Positions 1-11,472 of a stretch of 64,000 bases of DNA are shown here, piece after piece. A program made the position numbers and the translations under genes. Origin of the DNA: Helicostylum pulchrum (lineage: Eukaryota > Mucoromycota > Mucoromycetes > Mucorales > Mucoraceae); NCBI GenBank assembly GCA_025677825.1, contig JAIXMO010000022.1:310001-374000 (forward strand). Reading direction: 5' to 3'. Each line of letters starts with the position of its first letter. The first letter of the stretch is position 1. The notes under the pieces were generated by a model, which saw nothing but the letters and a program-made list of their open reading frames with translations, had not been told where the DNA came from and made no database searches.

Positions 1-1405
1 TACCCAACAACACTTTAGGATCTGTTTGATCACCCAAATGGATCTTTACCAATTCTGCTCCTCTTCCTGTTCTACTAGCGAGTTCCTCAATAAGTGATGT
101 TTTACCTGCGCCAGTGACACCTTCTAATAATGTGGGTGCGCCGATAGATAATGCAAGACTAACAGCATGTAAATTCTTTGATGTGGTGTTTGTTAATACG
201 AGCTTAGGATCGAAGAAATGCTTGGCAGGTTCCTCCATGTCCGTAGAGTGCACTGTCTTGGGAAGCAAAACGCCACATAAATTGCAAGTAAGTGGGCATA
301 AATCGTCGTTAGAAAGCTCATGTTGATTATGGTCCAAATCATAATCGTTGTGTAAGAAAGAAATCTGATCATCAGCTTGCTTTTGTTGTTCCCACAAACT
401 AAAGAATAAAATTAAACATTTTTTTAATACACTTGTAAACCAACAAGGAAAAAGTTAAAGAAAAAAAAATTACCTTAACAATCTAATATCTACACGATTT
501 CCATCTATCATAGTATAAAGAGGTTCATCTGCTTCATCCAAGGAGTGTCCGGCTCCTACGACTGAAGTCAATAAGCTCTTTGTTTGAGCATCGCTCAAAC
601 CATAAACGTTACTAAGGCACAAAACAGTGGTGTAACGAATAGAGGGATCGGGAAATTGAAGTAATTGAACTAAGGGTCCCCAATTCCAAAGTGGTGTAAA
701 GGTAGATGTTGAGAAACGAAGTAATCTATATGTGGTTAAAAGTAAATCTTGTAATTCAGCTGTCAATGATGATGCGACCTACGTTATAAAAAAAAAAAAG
801 TTAATATGCATATTTTTATATATAAGTATCCATTGATTAAATTTACCTCTGATTCATTAGAAGTATTAATATGGTTCAATCTCTCGAACAATGATGTTGA
901 GTGGGTAAAGTATGTTACAGCCAAGCTACATATATAGAGTATATTAGTAAAACTACAAACAAGCAAAAAAGTAGTGAAAAATAATTTACCTTTTCACTTG
1001 CGGTACAATAGGAAGCACAGTACTAAAAGCCTTTGCAACCAATTCAATTTTATATACAGTACTGCTTGCATTTGGTGATACAGAAGCAGAGTCTAAGAAA
1101 GTGGTAAAACCAGGTAAAGTCCAACGAGCAATGAGATCAATAACGATAGGTCTAAATAAACGAACAACGCTGGTAGTCCATTCTGGTCTAAGCATTGCCT
1201 TTGAAACGATATCAAGTAGTTGAGATTTTGAAGTTGCTGCATTTGGTGTTTTTAATATTTGAAGATCTACTCCGGCAAAGGTTGAGCCTTCGACTAAAGT
1301 AGATAACTGAGTGACAGCTTTCATAAGATCAAACGCAAGAGGGTTGAAAGTGCTATCGTCAATGACTTTAGCGACTGTCGTCATGGTTGTGTCCGAGTCA
1401 ATCAT
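1..1405 (-). CDS. MDN1: Midasin (AAA+ ATPase of 60S ribosome assembly), N-terminal part, cut by the window edge
   Basis: Midasin (Rea1/Mdn1) is the giant dynein-like AAA+ ATPase that strips assembly factors from pre-60S particles in the nucleus. Four exons are read on the minus strand: about 1405-990, 925-847, 778-474 and 398-1, with GT-AG introns that keep the frame. Exon 4 carries a Walker A motif, GVTGAGKTSL, at about residue 360. It is followed by a segment reading RTGRGAELVKIHLGDQTDPK, which is typical of the first midasin AAA module. About 400 of roughly 4,500-5,000 residues are in the window; the rest lies beyond position 1. The start could be the Met at 1405 or the one at 1387. The helical N-terminal region is poorly conserved in the family, so the identification rests on exon 4. 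Confidence 0.9.
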
Positions 1406-1780
1406 TACTTCTTTGGTTTTAATTAAGTAAAGAATAAATAAAACGTAATCAAAGTGAGTAAACTAGCGAACTACGAAATAAGAAAAATATTTTCTTAACA
1501 CTTCAAATAAAAAAAAAAAAAAAAAGAAAAGGAGTTTGTGACAGCGCAAGTGGACGGCTTTTAATAAACTTTTTCTCTGCGGAACCATCCAAGCAGGAAT
1601 GCCGCAGAATAGCGTAGCACTTTTAGAAAGTCGCTGTAGAAATATAGACAGCAAAATCTAGTTTTTATGTCAAGTAAAAGTTCTCCTAATAAAACTGTAG
1701 AAATAATCTAGTCAAAATAAAACAAGTAGAACATATATTTACAGAAAAAAATATAGTTTATTTAAGAAAAAATGGGCCAG

Positions 1781-2566
1781 TTAGCAGTCTTGACAGAACG
1801 GAATTACCAATCCACCTTTTGGACAGTAATTACAAGTTCCTCCGTTAGTATCATTTGGATTGACTTCAAATTTAATTCCGTTACAGAAAGCATCGACATT
1901 ATTGTTATTTAACGCTTGTAACGTTTCATACATATTTATTTGGATCCACTTTAACTCACAGACATTTCCTTGACTCATAACTAATCCGTGGCTGGACCGA
2001 AGAACTCCCTTTGCATCAACATAGGTAGATTTATCACAAGTTCCCAAATCGCCAATAACGTTTTGCCCACTTCTTTCGATACAACCTTTAATTGCATCGG
2101 CAGTTACAAAAGTAGAATAGTACATGTCAGTTAACACATTTCTGCTTGAAGTTGTGATCTTTAAAGTAGTAAATGTAATTCTTCCTCCTTTGACAGGAGC
2201 CGTAATTTGAATAACATTGGGTATCTCATTGTAGCTGACATCAATCAGTTGAAATCTGCCATCTTCGCCTTTTCTTTCGTCGTAATCATATCCAATAATG
2301 TTGCCTGCAAGATCCAATACATCAATTCGAGGGAATTCTAACATTTCGGAGCCTTTTTGAAATGCAATTTCACTAGTTATTTTGAAGTTATCTTTTACTT
2401 GAGGTTTCTGACTAAATGTAGATTCAAATGCTCCTGGACTTGTTATAATACCGATCATGGAAGCGACAAAGCCAACTACAGCAACTGCGCTTTCACCTAG
2501 TTGAGCCATTATACCAGTGCAACATGCCGTAAGGAGAACAACAGAGACCAGAGAAACATTAACCAT
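1781..2566 (-). CDS. Secreted cysteine-containing protein of unknown function (261 aa)
   Basis: This is a single-exon reading frame of 261 residues. The first 21 residues (MVNVSLVSVVLLTACCTGIMA) look like a signal peptide with a cleavage site near AQ. A second hydrophobic stretch, residues 24-43, could anchor the protein or belong to the mature fold. The body is a beta-rich-looking domain with spaced cysteines. It ends in a compact Cys cluster (CNYCPKGG then FCQDC), suggesting disulfides or a small metal site. A TATA-like element lies about 85 bases upstream. I do not recognise the family. Export and expression look plausible; any role, such as cell wall or interaction with other organisms, is inference. 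Confidence 0.7.
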   Translation of the reverse strand: MVNVSLVSVVLLTACCTGIMAQLGESAVAVVGFVASMIGIITSPGAFESTFSQKPQVKDNFKITSEIAFQKGSEMLEFPRIDVLDLAGNIIGYDYDERKGEDGRFQLIDVSYNEIPNVIQITAPVKGGRITFTTLKITTSSRNVLTDMYYSTFVTADAIKGCIERSGQNVIGDLGTCDKSTYVDAKGVLRSSHGLVMSQGNVCELKWIQINMYETLQALNNNNVDAFCNGIKFEVNPNDTNGGTCNYCPKGGLVIPFCQDC

Positions 2567-2648
2567 AGTAGGATATTTAATTTGTACAAGATAGAATAGC
2601 TTTTTTTTATTTATTTTATTTTAAAAAAAAAGTGGGTGGAGAAATGTG

Positions 2649-2658
2649 CTTATATATA
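2649..2658 (-). promoter_or_regulatory. TATA-like element of the secreted-protein gene
   Basis: On the minus strand the sequence reads TATATATAAG, about 85 bases before the ATG at 2566. Similar TATA boxes 60-100 bases before the ATG occur at several genes in this window. Confidence 0.45.
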
Positions 2659-2659
2659 C

Positions 2660-3380
2660 TAATTGAAACAAAATATGTAGATATAAATTTAGAAATTAAA
2701 AACCAATAACAAATAAATCGTAACTTTGATATACGTTCCACATAAAATCTTGGCTGGTGTATGGTATACGAGGTATTAGAAACCACTTAGGATCAGTTGA
2801 GTCGATACAGAAGACAAACATGGGCGCAATAGGCAATGGCAAAGTTCTTGTAGCCCCTCAAGTGACAATATGTTTATTTTTGTAGTGAGACAATGAATCA
2901 CTTTTGTTGAGAGTATAGTAGTCGAAGCCTCAATAAAATCTAGAACGAAGATCTATTTCTATATTACCGTCCATAGAAATAAAAATGTTACATACCAAGA
3001 AAGCATGTAAGAGTAAATACGACGAGTATTTTTTAATGTCTAAAAAATGACAGGCATGAACCTGTTACTAAACGCTAACTATTAACATTGGATGGTACGC
3101 ACCACAGCGAAAAAGATTAATTAGAACATCGAAAGATTATTTGCTACACCACATGATAAACCACGAGCAAAAGTTTATTGATTTCGAAACATCTACCTAC
3201 GCAATCGCATTAGCCAAAAAAATATGTTCTGATTGATTCCCGGGCTCTTTACTGCGAAAAAAAAAGCCTATTTTAAAATGACGAAAAATAATCATGTCGC
3301 ACAATCTGCACCGGAATTACTTCTTTCAAGATCAGAAAAATGTATCTAAACATCTCACGTAAATATATAAAAATTTAAAA
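2660..3380. other. Intergenic, no gene seen
   Basis: This is AT-rich sequence with no reading frame of convincing length or codon use. It lies between the secreted-protein promoter and the 3' end of the tRNA gene. Confidence 0.6.
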
Positions 3381-3463
3381 TGCTGACTGTGAGATTCGAA
3401 CTCACGCCTCTTGCGAGACCGCAACTTGAGTGCGGCGCCTTAGACCAACTCGGCCAAATCAGC
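3381..3463 (-). tRNA. tRNA-Leu (anticodon CAA)
   Basis: The minus strand folds as a class II tRNA of 83 nt. The acceptor stem is GCTGATT paired with AGTCAGC, with one G-T wobble. The D-arm contains GGCCGAGTTGGTCTAAGG. The anticodon stem CCGCA/TGCGG holds the loop CTCAAGT, giving anticodon CAA. A long variable arm, TCTCGCAAGAGG, is typical of leucine tRNAs. The T-arm contains GTTCGAATC. There is no intron, although CAA leucine tRNAs of yeast usually carry one. Confidence 0.95.
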
Positions 3464-3517
3464 TCTTATTTTAAATAATTTGTTTATATAATACATTTTT
3501 AATTATTTTATTTTAAT

Positions 3518-3545
3518 CACGTGAATACCACGTGAATATCACGTT
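3518..3545. repeat. Three CACGT(G/T) boxes with an 11-bp period
   Basis: CACGTG occurs at 3518 and 3529, and CACGTT at 3540. Each is followed by GAATA-like sequence, giving a phased 11-bp array 55-80 bases upstream of the tRNA 5' end. CACGTG is the E-box bound by bHLH factors such as Cbf1/Pho4. The function here is unknown. Confidence 0.5.
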
Positions 3546-5560
3546 TTCGAGAAAATAAGCTTTTTTGATATATTTGTTACCTATTTTTTCGCAATTGGTC
3601 AAGCAATACTTGATAATAAAGATAAAAAATAAGACTATGTAACAGGTTTAAGTATTTAATTTTGCTTTTTCGAAAACCGGATTCGATTATTTTTTTTTAA
3701 AAAAAGAATACAGTTAATAAGAAAATCACAAAGGAGAGAGGTCTTTGTAGGACAAAGAGCTATAATTACGACTCTTTATCTGCGCCTGCAGAGTAGTACT
3801 AAAAGGCCAATGTTTACTAGTACTTGATTTCTGGAATTCTGAAAAAAACAAGCTACGTACTTAAAGCAACTTTTTTAAAAACTAAAGTAATGGAAAAGTA
3901 CTAGCATAAAAGTTTTAAAAAAGTACTTTTTTATATACATGCGAAAAAAAAGAAGGGGGGAGGTCGTATCTGGCATTGAAGCTAGAAAAATAAAAAGGGA
4001 ATGGCTATAATAACCTCAGATTTATTTTTAGAATAGATTATTCGATATAAACTTATATACTCTATGCGCACATGTATTACTCACTCTATAACGAATGAGG
4101 ATGGTAGGCGATCACAGAAAAAAGAAAAGAAAGAGAAGAGCAAATTAAATATACTTCTAACTATTATTCGCTTTTTGATGTAAAAGATGATAATTAAGCA
4201 ATGGAGCTTAAATGTTTTTTTTTACTGAGTGTATCTAATAAATCAGAGTCTATCTTTCATATATCTTGGCTGTACGACGAAAAAAATATACTGATCGATC
4301 CACTAATGGGCTGTACAGAGAAGATAAAAATGCCAGTGTAAATTTTTATCAGGTTTTTTTTAAAAAAAAGAATTATTACACGCGTATAATAGGGTAACCA
4401 GCGCGATTATAATTAACATCAGTAAGCAATTCTAAAGCTTAATTTATGTGCAGACCCAGCTATTATATGTTGTATGTCCTTAAAAATATCATTTTAACAA
4501 AGTTAAATTGAAGAAAAGAGAAAAGAAGATATAAAAAGTTGTAATTTCTTCTATAAACATAGACGTACAGCAATAGATAATTCGATCCCATTTTTGGATA
4601 TCAATTGAAGCTCTTCCTTTTTACCAACGATTTTTCAATGCTATATAAAGTAATGTTTGTGTAATTTACTATTTGCCCGAAAATACAGCAACAACAACAA
4701 GAAAAATAATTAGTTCTTAATTCAAAAAGATATACTTATATTTATACACATATTAAGCTTCCGCTCTTTAATTTGACGAGTACAGTCAACTCATTTTTTT
4801 TTTTTTGCTATTTTGTAATTTACTGTTTTTGGAACTCTTCTAAAAAGCATATTAGTATTTTCTGTATCCAGGTACAAGACTCGAATACAAACTTTTATTG
4901 TCTAAGCTGGGGTACGTAGAGAAGTAATGTATATATATACTTGTAATTTGTATACAATAATATAGGTTTGTAAAACAAGTGTTTAAAAATAGAAACAAAA
5001 ATGACATACAAAAGGTAAACCGTGTTATTGCTAAACACATGTTTCTATATCTTTTTTATTTTTCTGTTTTATTTTCAAGTTACAGAGCTAATTCTGTAAA
5101 ACTATTTAAAAACCTTATACACTGCTGGGAGAAACTTTACACCGCCGCTGATAACTATTTCCGCTGGGTTCATTATGAACAATAAGGTAAAATTAGAGAG
5201 TAATATTTTTTTTATTTTTTTTGATGTAACGATAGAATGGTGAAAATTACGTCTCCTCCCTATTTTCTATTTTCAAGCGATCTTTATAAAAAACTCTACC
5301 CTTTTTTTTTTATTATTCAATTGAATGCTTGCTATGTAAAAAAAAAAAGTGTTTAGAATCGAGTGCTGTGGTGCAATGTACTTCTTGTTTTTAATTTGCG
5401 GACTTTCTGTATCCAGCTTAGTCCAAAAAAATAATCAAATAATTTGTTATTAAAATGAGGGTTATATCCATGTGTGACAGATTCAATCAACCAAAAAGAA
5501 GGCAAGGAAAAAAAAAGAGAAATTTCTGTGGGTCTTTTTATAAATCAGCTAATTTGACTT
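3546..5560. other. Long intergenic region, no gene seen
   Basis: About 2 kb of AT-rich sequence with many A and T runs. The short open frames around 4852-5185 lie on both strands, have low-complexity composition and no family resemblance, so they are not called. Confidence 0.55.
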
Positions 5561-5576
5561 GTGTAGCCCTTTATAT

Positions 5577-5586
5577 TATATAAAAA
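5577..5586 (+). promoter_or_regulatory. TATA box of the small secreted-protein gene
   Basis: TATATAAAAA lies about 90 bases before the ATG at 5676. It is followed by a T/C-rich tract, the usual fungal promoter arrangement. Confidence 0.5.
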
Positions 5587-5675
5587 GGGATAAAAGATTT
5601 GTATTTTATTTACATTTTCTTTCTTTCTATTTTTTTTTTTTTTTTTGTCTACTATACATATATTATTTTTAAACA

Positions 5676-6266
5676 ATGGTCTTTTTATCAACTAGAGCAA
5701 TCTTTTTATTCACAGTCTTTTGCTTTGTGTTCGTCCAAACAGCATATGCTGATATCTTTTCTCAACTTCAATTCATCAAAATTTCTTTACCAAAGAGTGG
5801 ACAAGATGTAGTTGCTGGTAAACAGTTGGTCGTCAAATATGTCATGCAACCTTTGATCAAAAGTAATATAAAATAGAAAAATACCATGAAATCGAAATAA
5901 TACTGACTATTTTTATTCTCTTTTTTATAAAAAAAGATAACGTATCTGCCGGTAAAGCTTTAAAGTTGAACGTCAACTTCCACAAGAGAACCGGAAACGC
6001 CAAGCAACAGAAAATCGCTGTTATTCACAAATCTTGGTAAATACATAACTCTATTTTTATCATTAAATTACATTTGTATTAAATTTTTTTTTTTGAATAG
6101 CCCTGTTGGAGCAAAGGATAACAAATATGTCACCTATACCAAAAAATGGACTATTCCCAAGAACACTAAGCCTGGATCTTATGCTGTTGACTTTGTTGAA
6201 TTGGTTCAACTTCGTCGTGGTCAAATGACTGTTACTGAAACTGTCAAGGTTAATGTTGTTGATTAA
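5676..6266 (+). CDS. Small secreted protein, Kre9/Knh1 N-terminal-domain-like (150 aa)
   Basis: Three exons (about 5676-5862, 5937-6036, 6101-6266) join in frame to 150 residues. Residues 1-25 form a clear signal peptide ending at AYA. The mature part begins with a pattern like KISLPKSGQDVVAGKQLVVK, which resembles the Ig-like Kre9/Knh1 N-terminal domain of fungal cell-surface proteins. In that domain a proline-rich turn precedes an alternating hydrophobic strand. There is no GPI signal and no Ser/Thr-rich stalk, so the product is probably soluble in the wall or medium. The strong TATA box and codon use suggest good expression. The family assignment is by pattern only; it could be another Ig-like secreted domain. 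Confidence 0.75.
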
Positions 6267-7440
6267 ATAATATTTTTTGCTTTGCTTTTATTATAATTAG
6301 ACCAACAATAATATGTATATGTGTGTACTCATATTCCCTCTATCTTATTTTAATGATGTATAAAAAAACCCCTATTTACAACATCTCTGAAGAGTCCTTT
6401 CCTGATTATTGTTATTTCTCTTTCGAATAAAATAATCTGCTTTACAGAAAATCGAATTATAACAAAGAGTTAGAATATTACTTTTTTTTTTTTTTAGATA
6501 AAAAAAAACAGGTACGTATGTCATCTTCCTTTTCCTTTCTGAGGCGGACAATCTTTTAGTGCAGTGTAATATAGGCGGGACTTTTAACTATTACGATATT
6601 TCTTTAGACACCGAAACAGTGGGCTGATTTAGGTACATGACATATTCCGGCTTTTGTAAAATATTAGTCTATATTTTCGAGTATCCTTCAAATGCATGTA
6701 TACTTGTACGCTTTTATATTATTGGTAAAACCAGAATAAGATGATCAACGAGAGAAAAACGGGGAACAATCGCAGGTTAGCTTTAATATTGTAGCTTGTC
6801 ATACATTATGCGGAGTGTATTGAAAAAAATACAACTGTTTTTTTTAATTCACCATTTCCCGATTATTACAATATAAAAACACTTTTGCATTCAAGTTCAG
6901 AAATAAGTAAAAAGAGTATAAGGGGTAAGCAGTCGATTTAATAGCATGCAGCATACCGCTTTTTTGTTTACAATTTATAATAACAGTAAACAAACTTACC
7001 GTAGAATTCGATGATTTCGGCGGAAACAGTAATTGTCTCGGGCGGGCCACTTACAACAGGGCACTTTTTCCTTCCCCCTTATTGGCTAATAAGTCATAAG
7101 CCAAAACTGTTTTCGCTTCGAACCTTCCTGTCGCAAATATACCTTTTAAACATATACCTTCACGCGCATACCGGGTATGTCTCAAATCCTGATAGTTTTT
7201 TTTTTGTTAACAAAAAATTTTCAAGAAGGCCCAAACTTCAGTTTAACTTTCGTATATATTTTTTGGATTAATATAGGATTTCTCACCTATTTTTGAATAT
7301 ATACTATATGTACCATTCGGTTCTCTTTCACAGCGTTTTTGATATCTAGGATCAATTTTTTTCTTGCCTTTCAAGCTGTTAGAAATTTGGATTTTAAAAC
7401 TTGATATGTAGTGTAAATATAGTATAAATACTGAGCACCA
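6267..7440. other. Intergenic, no gene seen
   Basis: The overlapping short frames at 6844-7271 lie on opposite strands and have no recognisable domain or splice context. No RNA gene was found. Confidence 0.5.
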
Positions 7441-7469
7441 GCTCCAGATTTATAAAGTAGAGCGACTTA

Positions 7470-8870
7470 AAGGTTGTACTATAGCGGCTCTGTTTAAGGG
7501 CTACCATAATCAGGAAGAAATATGCCTTCATATCGAGCATAATGTTATATCGAACAGTGGGTAATCACTGCTAAAGAAAAAAAAAGCTCACTGAGATACC
7601 GGGCCTCTAAAAATCGCTCACCCAAGAAATCACTGCTAAAATTAGCAGTTATAATAAATATTGGTTTTTATTTTTTCAAGAAACAGGAAACGCTTTTTGG
7701 ACCCAAGTTTTTTAATACCAAATAGTTGTTTTAACTATATATTTGATATAAAAAATTAAAAACAACATTTTTTGTTTTTTTTTCGATTTTCATTTTTGGG
7801 GGTAAACCATCTTTTGTGTTTTTGTAGTTATTTTACCATTACTCCTGATTCAATTTCCCTATCTTTGTGGAAAAAACATGCATAATATAAAACTTGTTTA
7901 GGCGCTTCTAATTCATTTTAAACCATACTTTTAATGCAAAAACTGAAAGAGTAATCGCTGTTTTAGACTTATTTCTTTTTTGGGAAAAAAAATACTCTTT
8001 TTCTGTGTAACATCGTGTAACCATTTTCAGAGCGTCGCGATTACATAAAATATAGTTTTTTATTACCGTGTTTGGTTATAGGACCGAATATAGATATTTA
8101 AAAACCATATATTAGACGTTTATAAATAAAAGTGCTATATCTAAAACTGGGCGAGAAAACGCGCTTTAAAGAAACCCCCATTTTAAGGACCGCTTAACTC
8201 AAACTTTAGCGAAAAAAACGATAATCACTCGTTCAGTATTTTAGTTAAAAATATGATTTTAGATGGATTAAATGCGCCTAAAAGAGCACTTTATTATCAC
8301 AAATAAAGGCAAAGTAAATATTGAGTAATTTTAAAATAACCACAAAAACACAAAAGGGGTTGACCCCCCAAAATGATCAAAAATAGTCGACTAAAGAAAA
8401 ATATAAAAAATCAAGAAAAAAATAAAACAACATGCAGTTTTCAATTTTGGTATCAAAGAAAACATCCTAAGGAGTAACTTTTACTAAGTAACTTGGGCAA
8501 AAGAATCGTTTCCCGGTGTTTAATTTTACAAAGAAAACACCTTATTTCGAACACCATAAAAATGACATTTTTCAGAAGTTACTTCTAAACCTTCACTTAA
8601 AAACACTCGTTTTTAAGAGAATAACAGATGAACAATAATGCATTGTGCCACTTTAAATAGTTCTTGAAGTCGTCCAAGTTACTGTACAAAAAAAAAAATT
8701 TGTTGTGTATCTTTTCTGAAAGAGTTCAAACATTAGAATCATTTTAAATTCTTTTAAATTTTTTATTCGTTTTCAATTAAAATAGACAAGTAATAATACG
8801 TATAGAAAGAATGATGATATAGGAGTATTTAATTTTTAATTAAAGGCTGCATTAAAAGTTGGTGAATTTG
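7470..8870. repeat. Foldback-type dispersed repeat, copy A
   Basis: This stretch is a diverged copy of 24575-25960. Shared landmarks include GGCTCT(G/A)TTTAAG near the left end and AAAAAGCTCACTGAGATACC. The shared centre includes TTTTCAGAGCGTCGCGATTA. The interior is a long imperfect palindrome. The arm at roughly 7655-7985 is the reverse complement of the arm at roughly 8215-8530, for example GTAAACCATCTTTTGTGTTT against AACACAAAAGGGGTTGACCC. A spacer of about 230 bp separates the arms. No coding capacity is seen. Confidence 0.8.
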
Positions 8871-9028
8871 TAAATCATCATGTGCTGCTAATTGTTTTTG
8901 TTGTTTTCGCTTTTAAAATATATGATTTTGACAGTATTGTGAAATTATTAAAAAATACAATTATCACAACGACGGGAAAAGTATTTTGCGTTTCTAAATA
9001 TCTTGAGATCTTTACAATTTACAACAAA

Positions 9029-10630
9029 TCAAGTATTCTGTGCTGCTAAGAGGTAACGACTTTCATCGACTAGAATCAACTCGTATATACTACCAGAATA
9101 ATATCGTAATCCTCTCTCTGTTTTCAACTTGATGTAAACTTCTTCTACATCACTATCACAGTTAACCCTAGAGTTATCGTACCATGTTAACGAATCAAGC
9201 AATAAATGAGGCATTTTGATAACTATAGGATTCGTATTCTTATCATAAGTATGATTGAACCCCAAAGGAAATTCACAGAGATTGGGAAGGTTTAAAGGTA
9301 AATAATGGAGAATTCCGAGCGATATAATAGAATATTCGACTCCAGGAATAGACATTTTTTTTAGAGACGGGTATTTCGATTTGCGATGACTTGCTAATAA
9401 AGATGCTGCGTGGTTAAGTGTGCATTCCTTCAATAAAGGACATAGCTGAAGAATATCAAATAGTCGATCTATACTTTTGCTAGTTTCACCTTTTGTACCC
9501 GGAATCATAAAAAAGACATCTACTTTAAGTGATCGAAGCAATCTATTTGTCTCAGATAAGAACCGAATATGATTTACTTCGTTGTCATCTGTATTTTGTA
9601 CAAAGTTCAGGTGCGCCCCTGCTTTATCAGACAGGACTAAATTGCAAAAAAAAAAAAAGAAGTATCGACCCTATATAAATAACCTATGGTTACGTTTCTA
9701 CATCCATTTTTTGTTTTTATAAAGTCGATAAAAATACTCATTAGGTCTTCTTTTCTGACGAGTATGTTGAATTCAAATTTTGGTGTAGATATAACATAAT
9801 GTGCGAATCTTATTAAAGTGGGACTGGAAACCTCGGGTTCACGACCATTAGCCAGAATTATCAGGCTTTGGAGGTTGGAAAATTTACGCATTACATATTC
9901 TAACTGACTTTCGGTACAGATTAGTTTCCAATCACATTCAAGTTTATGTATGTCTAGGCGCGGATGTATAATTGGTTCGGGTTCGGGTTCGTTTGGTCGT
10001 TGTATTGCGACGGCGTCTGCTACGTCAAAAGTAGGCTTATCTAGGTGGGGACACTTGTCAGTCAAACCATCGAAATGACTCAGGTACGTAAAGGACTGAA
10101 TTCCCAAATTGAGACTTTGTAAGTCAATTTGATCACATATTGTTCAGTGTCCGGATAGACTATCATCACCAAGTATATGTAAACTGGTTAAAGAATTTTT
10201 AAACGATAACGCAGTATAAACATAAGACTCCAAATTCGTATGATCAGGATGTGGTAAGACCTTTAAATGGGGGTAACTGGTCTTGTATTCCCGCGTTCAT
10301 GAGTCGAGTCCAAAATGATTCATATTTTTGGTCACACTTTATTTCAGTGATATTAGGACAGTGTTGTATAATCGTCTCCAATATACGAAGCCTGTCATCA
10401 CCCCTGTAGTCGAGTACGAAAATATTGAGGTATTTGCCTAATTGTGGCGAATTTGGTACGGTTCGAATAAAGCATCCTGCGGCCTCCACTGAATATAGAG
10501 CTGCGTAGGAATACATATTGGTTAACGAGTTTATATGCCCTTATTTGCTGGTGAGTTGACATTGTAATAGATCGTATGTTTCTAGATGGTTAAATATAAG
10601 CGTCAAGATTTCAGATGGTAATAACGACAT
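9029..10630 (-). pseudogene. Broken F-box/LRR-type gene
   Basis: The minus strand begins at 10630 with MSLLPSEILTLIFNHLETYD and then LLQCQLTSK, the layout of a fungal F-box, which recruits Skp1 for SCF ubiquitin ligases. A stop codon follows immediately, at the place where such proteins normally have Trp. Downstream pieces look like the leucine-rich part: 10516-10244, 10107-9637 and 9541-9029. For example, residues ILETIIQHCPNITEIKCD appear in the first piece. They are separated by frame changes and stops, not by clear introns. The last piece starts inside the reading frame at TNRLLRSLKVDVF. The gene sits between two related repeat segments (8580-8800 and 10745-10960). The number of lesions argues for a pseudogene rather than missed introns. 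Confidence 0.7.
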
Positions 10631-10744
10631 TTTGAAAGGTTTTTATTTTTACAAAAATAAAATAAAAAGAAAACTTTCAGTTTTTAAATAAGAAGAACCC
10701 TATTCAGTGTTTGGTAGGGGATATTGAAATCTGGCTGCAGCTAG

Positions 10745-10960
10745 TTGATTAATTGGGCAAAAACACGCGTTTTCAAGAGGATAGCGAATGAAAAATGATA
10801 GATTATAACACGTTAAATGGTTCTTGAACTCTTCCAAGTTATTGTACAGAAAAACCATATTAAATTCTATTAAAATTTTAGTGTTATCAATTAAAATAGT
10901 ACAGAGCTATTCGTTAGAATATCACATAAAAATGCATTTAGAAACTGCTTGCTACGTTGG
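10745..10960. repeat. Partial foldback repeat, copy C (right end only)
   Basis: The stretch matches the right end of copy B (25730-25950) and of copy A (8590-8800). Shared strings include TTAAATGGTTCTTGAACT, CCAAGTTATT and TCAATTAAAATAGTACAGAG. With copy A it brackets the F-box pseudogene in direct orientation. Confidence 0.65.
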
Positions 10961-11472
10961 ATAAGATTAAAAAGTATCTTTGCGTTTACTTTATTTGGTT
11001 TATACAGTACCCTGTTTCTTACAAAAAGGAACACTGCGCTCGAAATAAGCCAATCAAGATGTTTAACTTTTAGAAAGTTACTGCATGACGAGAATTTGAA
11101 GTTCAGATAAAATTAGGTGCGTACAAAGAAAAAATGTTGTTAGACGGGAATGCACTTCCTGCATCTGTTAACCCCACGCGTCGTCTTTATTTCATGGGTA
11201 ATAGCCTCTTCTTATGTTGACGATAGACCACGGAGATTTTTTTTTGATGATGATGCGTTATGACGACTTTTTTTTTATTGCTGCCAAAAGAAAGCTCCTT
11301 ACTCTACTTGGTGCTTCGTTGCATTTTTTTTTTAAAAGGTACAGAGAAGGGAGGGGTCTTTTAAAAAACCCACTAACGCGTTTTCAAAAATTCAAAATCC
11401 AAAAAATTCACTTCTTGACCCCCCTAGCTTCCTTTTTTTCTTCTTAGTTTGTTTTCTTTTTTATAAAATATA

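Noticed and set aside
1463..1654. 63-aa minus-strand frame upstream of midasin
   Set aside because: It lies in the 5' region, has a Phe run, and gives no in-frame extension of midasin.
4852..5185. Two opposing frames of 60-70 residues
   Set aside because: Low-complexity Phe/Tyr/Leu composition expected from AT-rich DNA.
6844..7271. Overlapping frames on both strands
   Set aside because: Short, unlike any family, no promoter or splice support.
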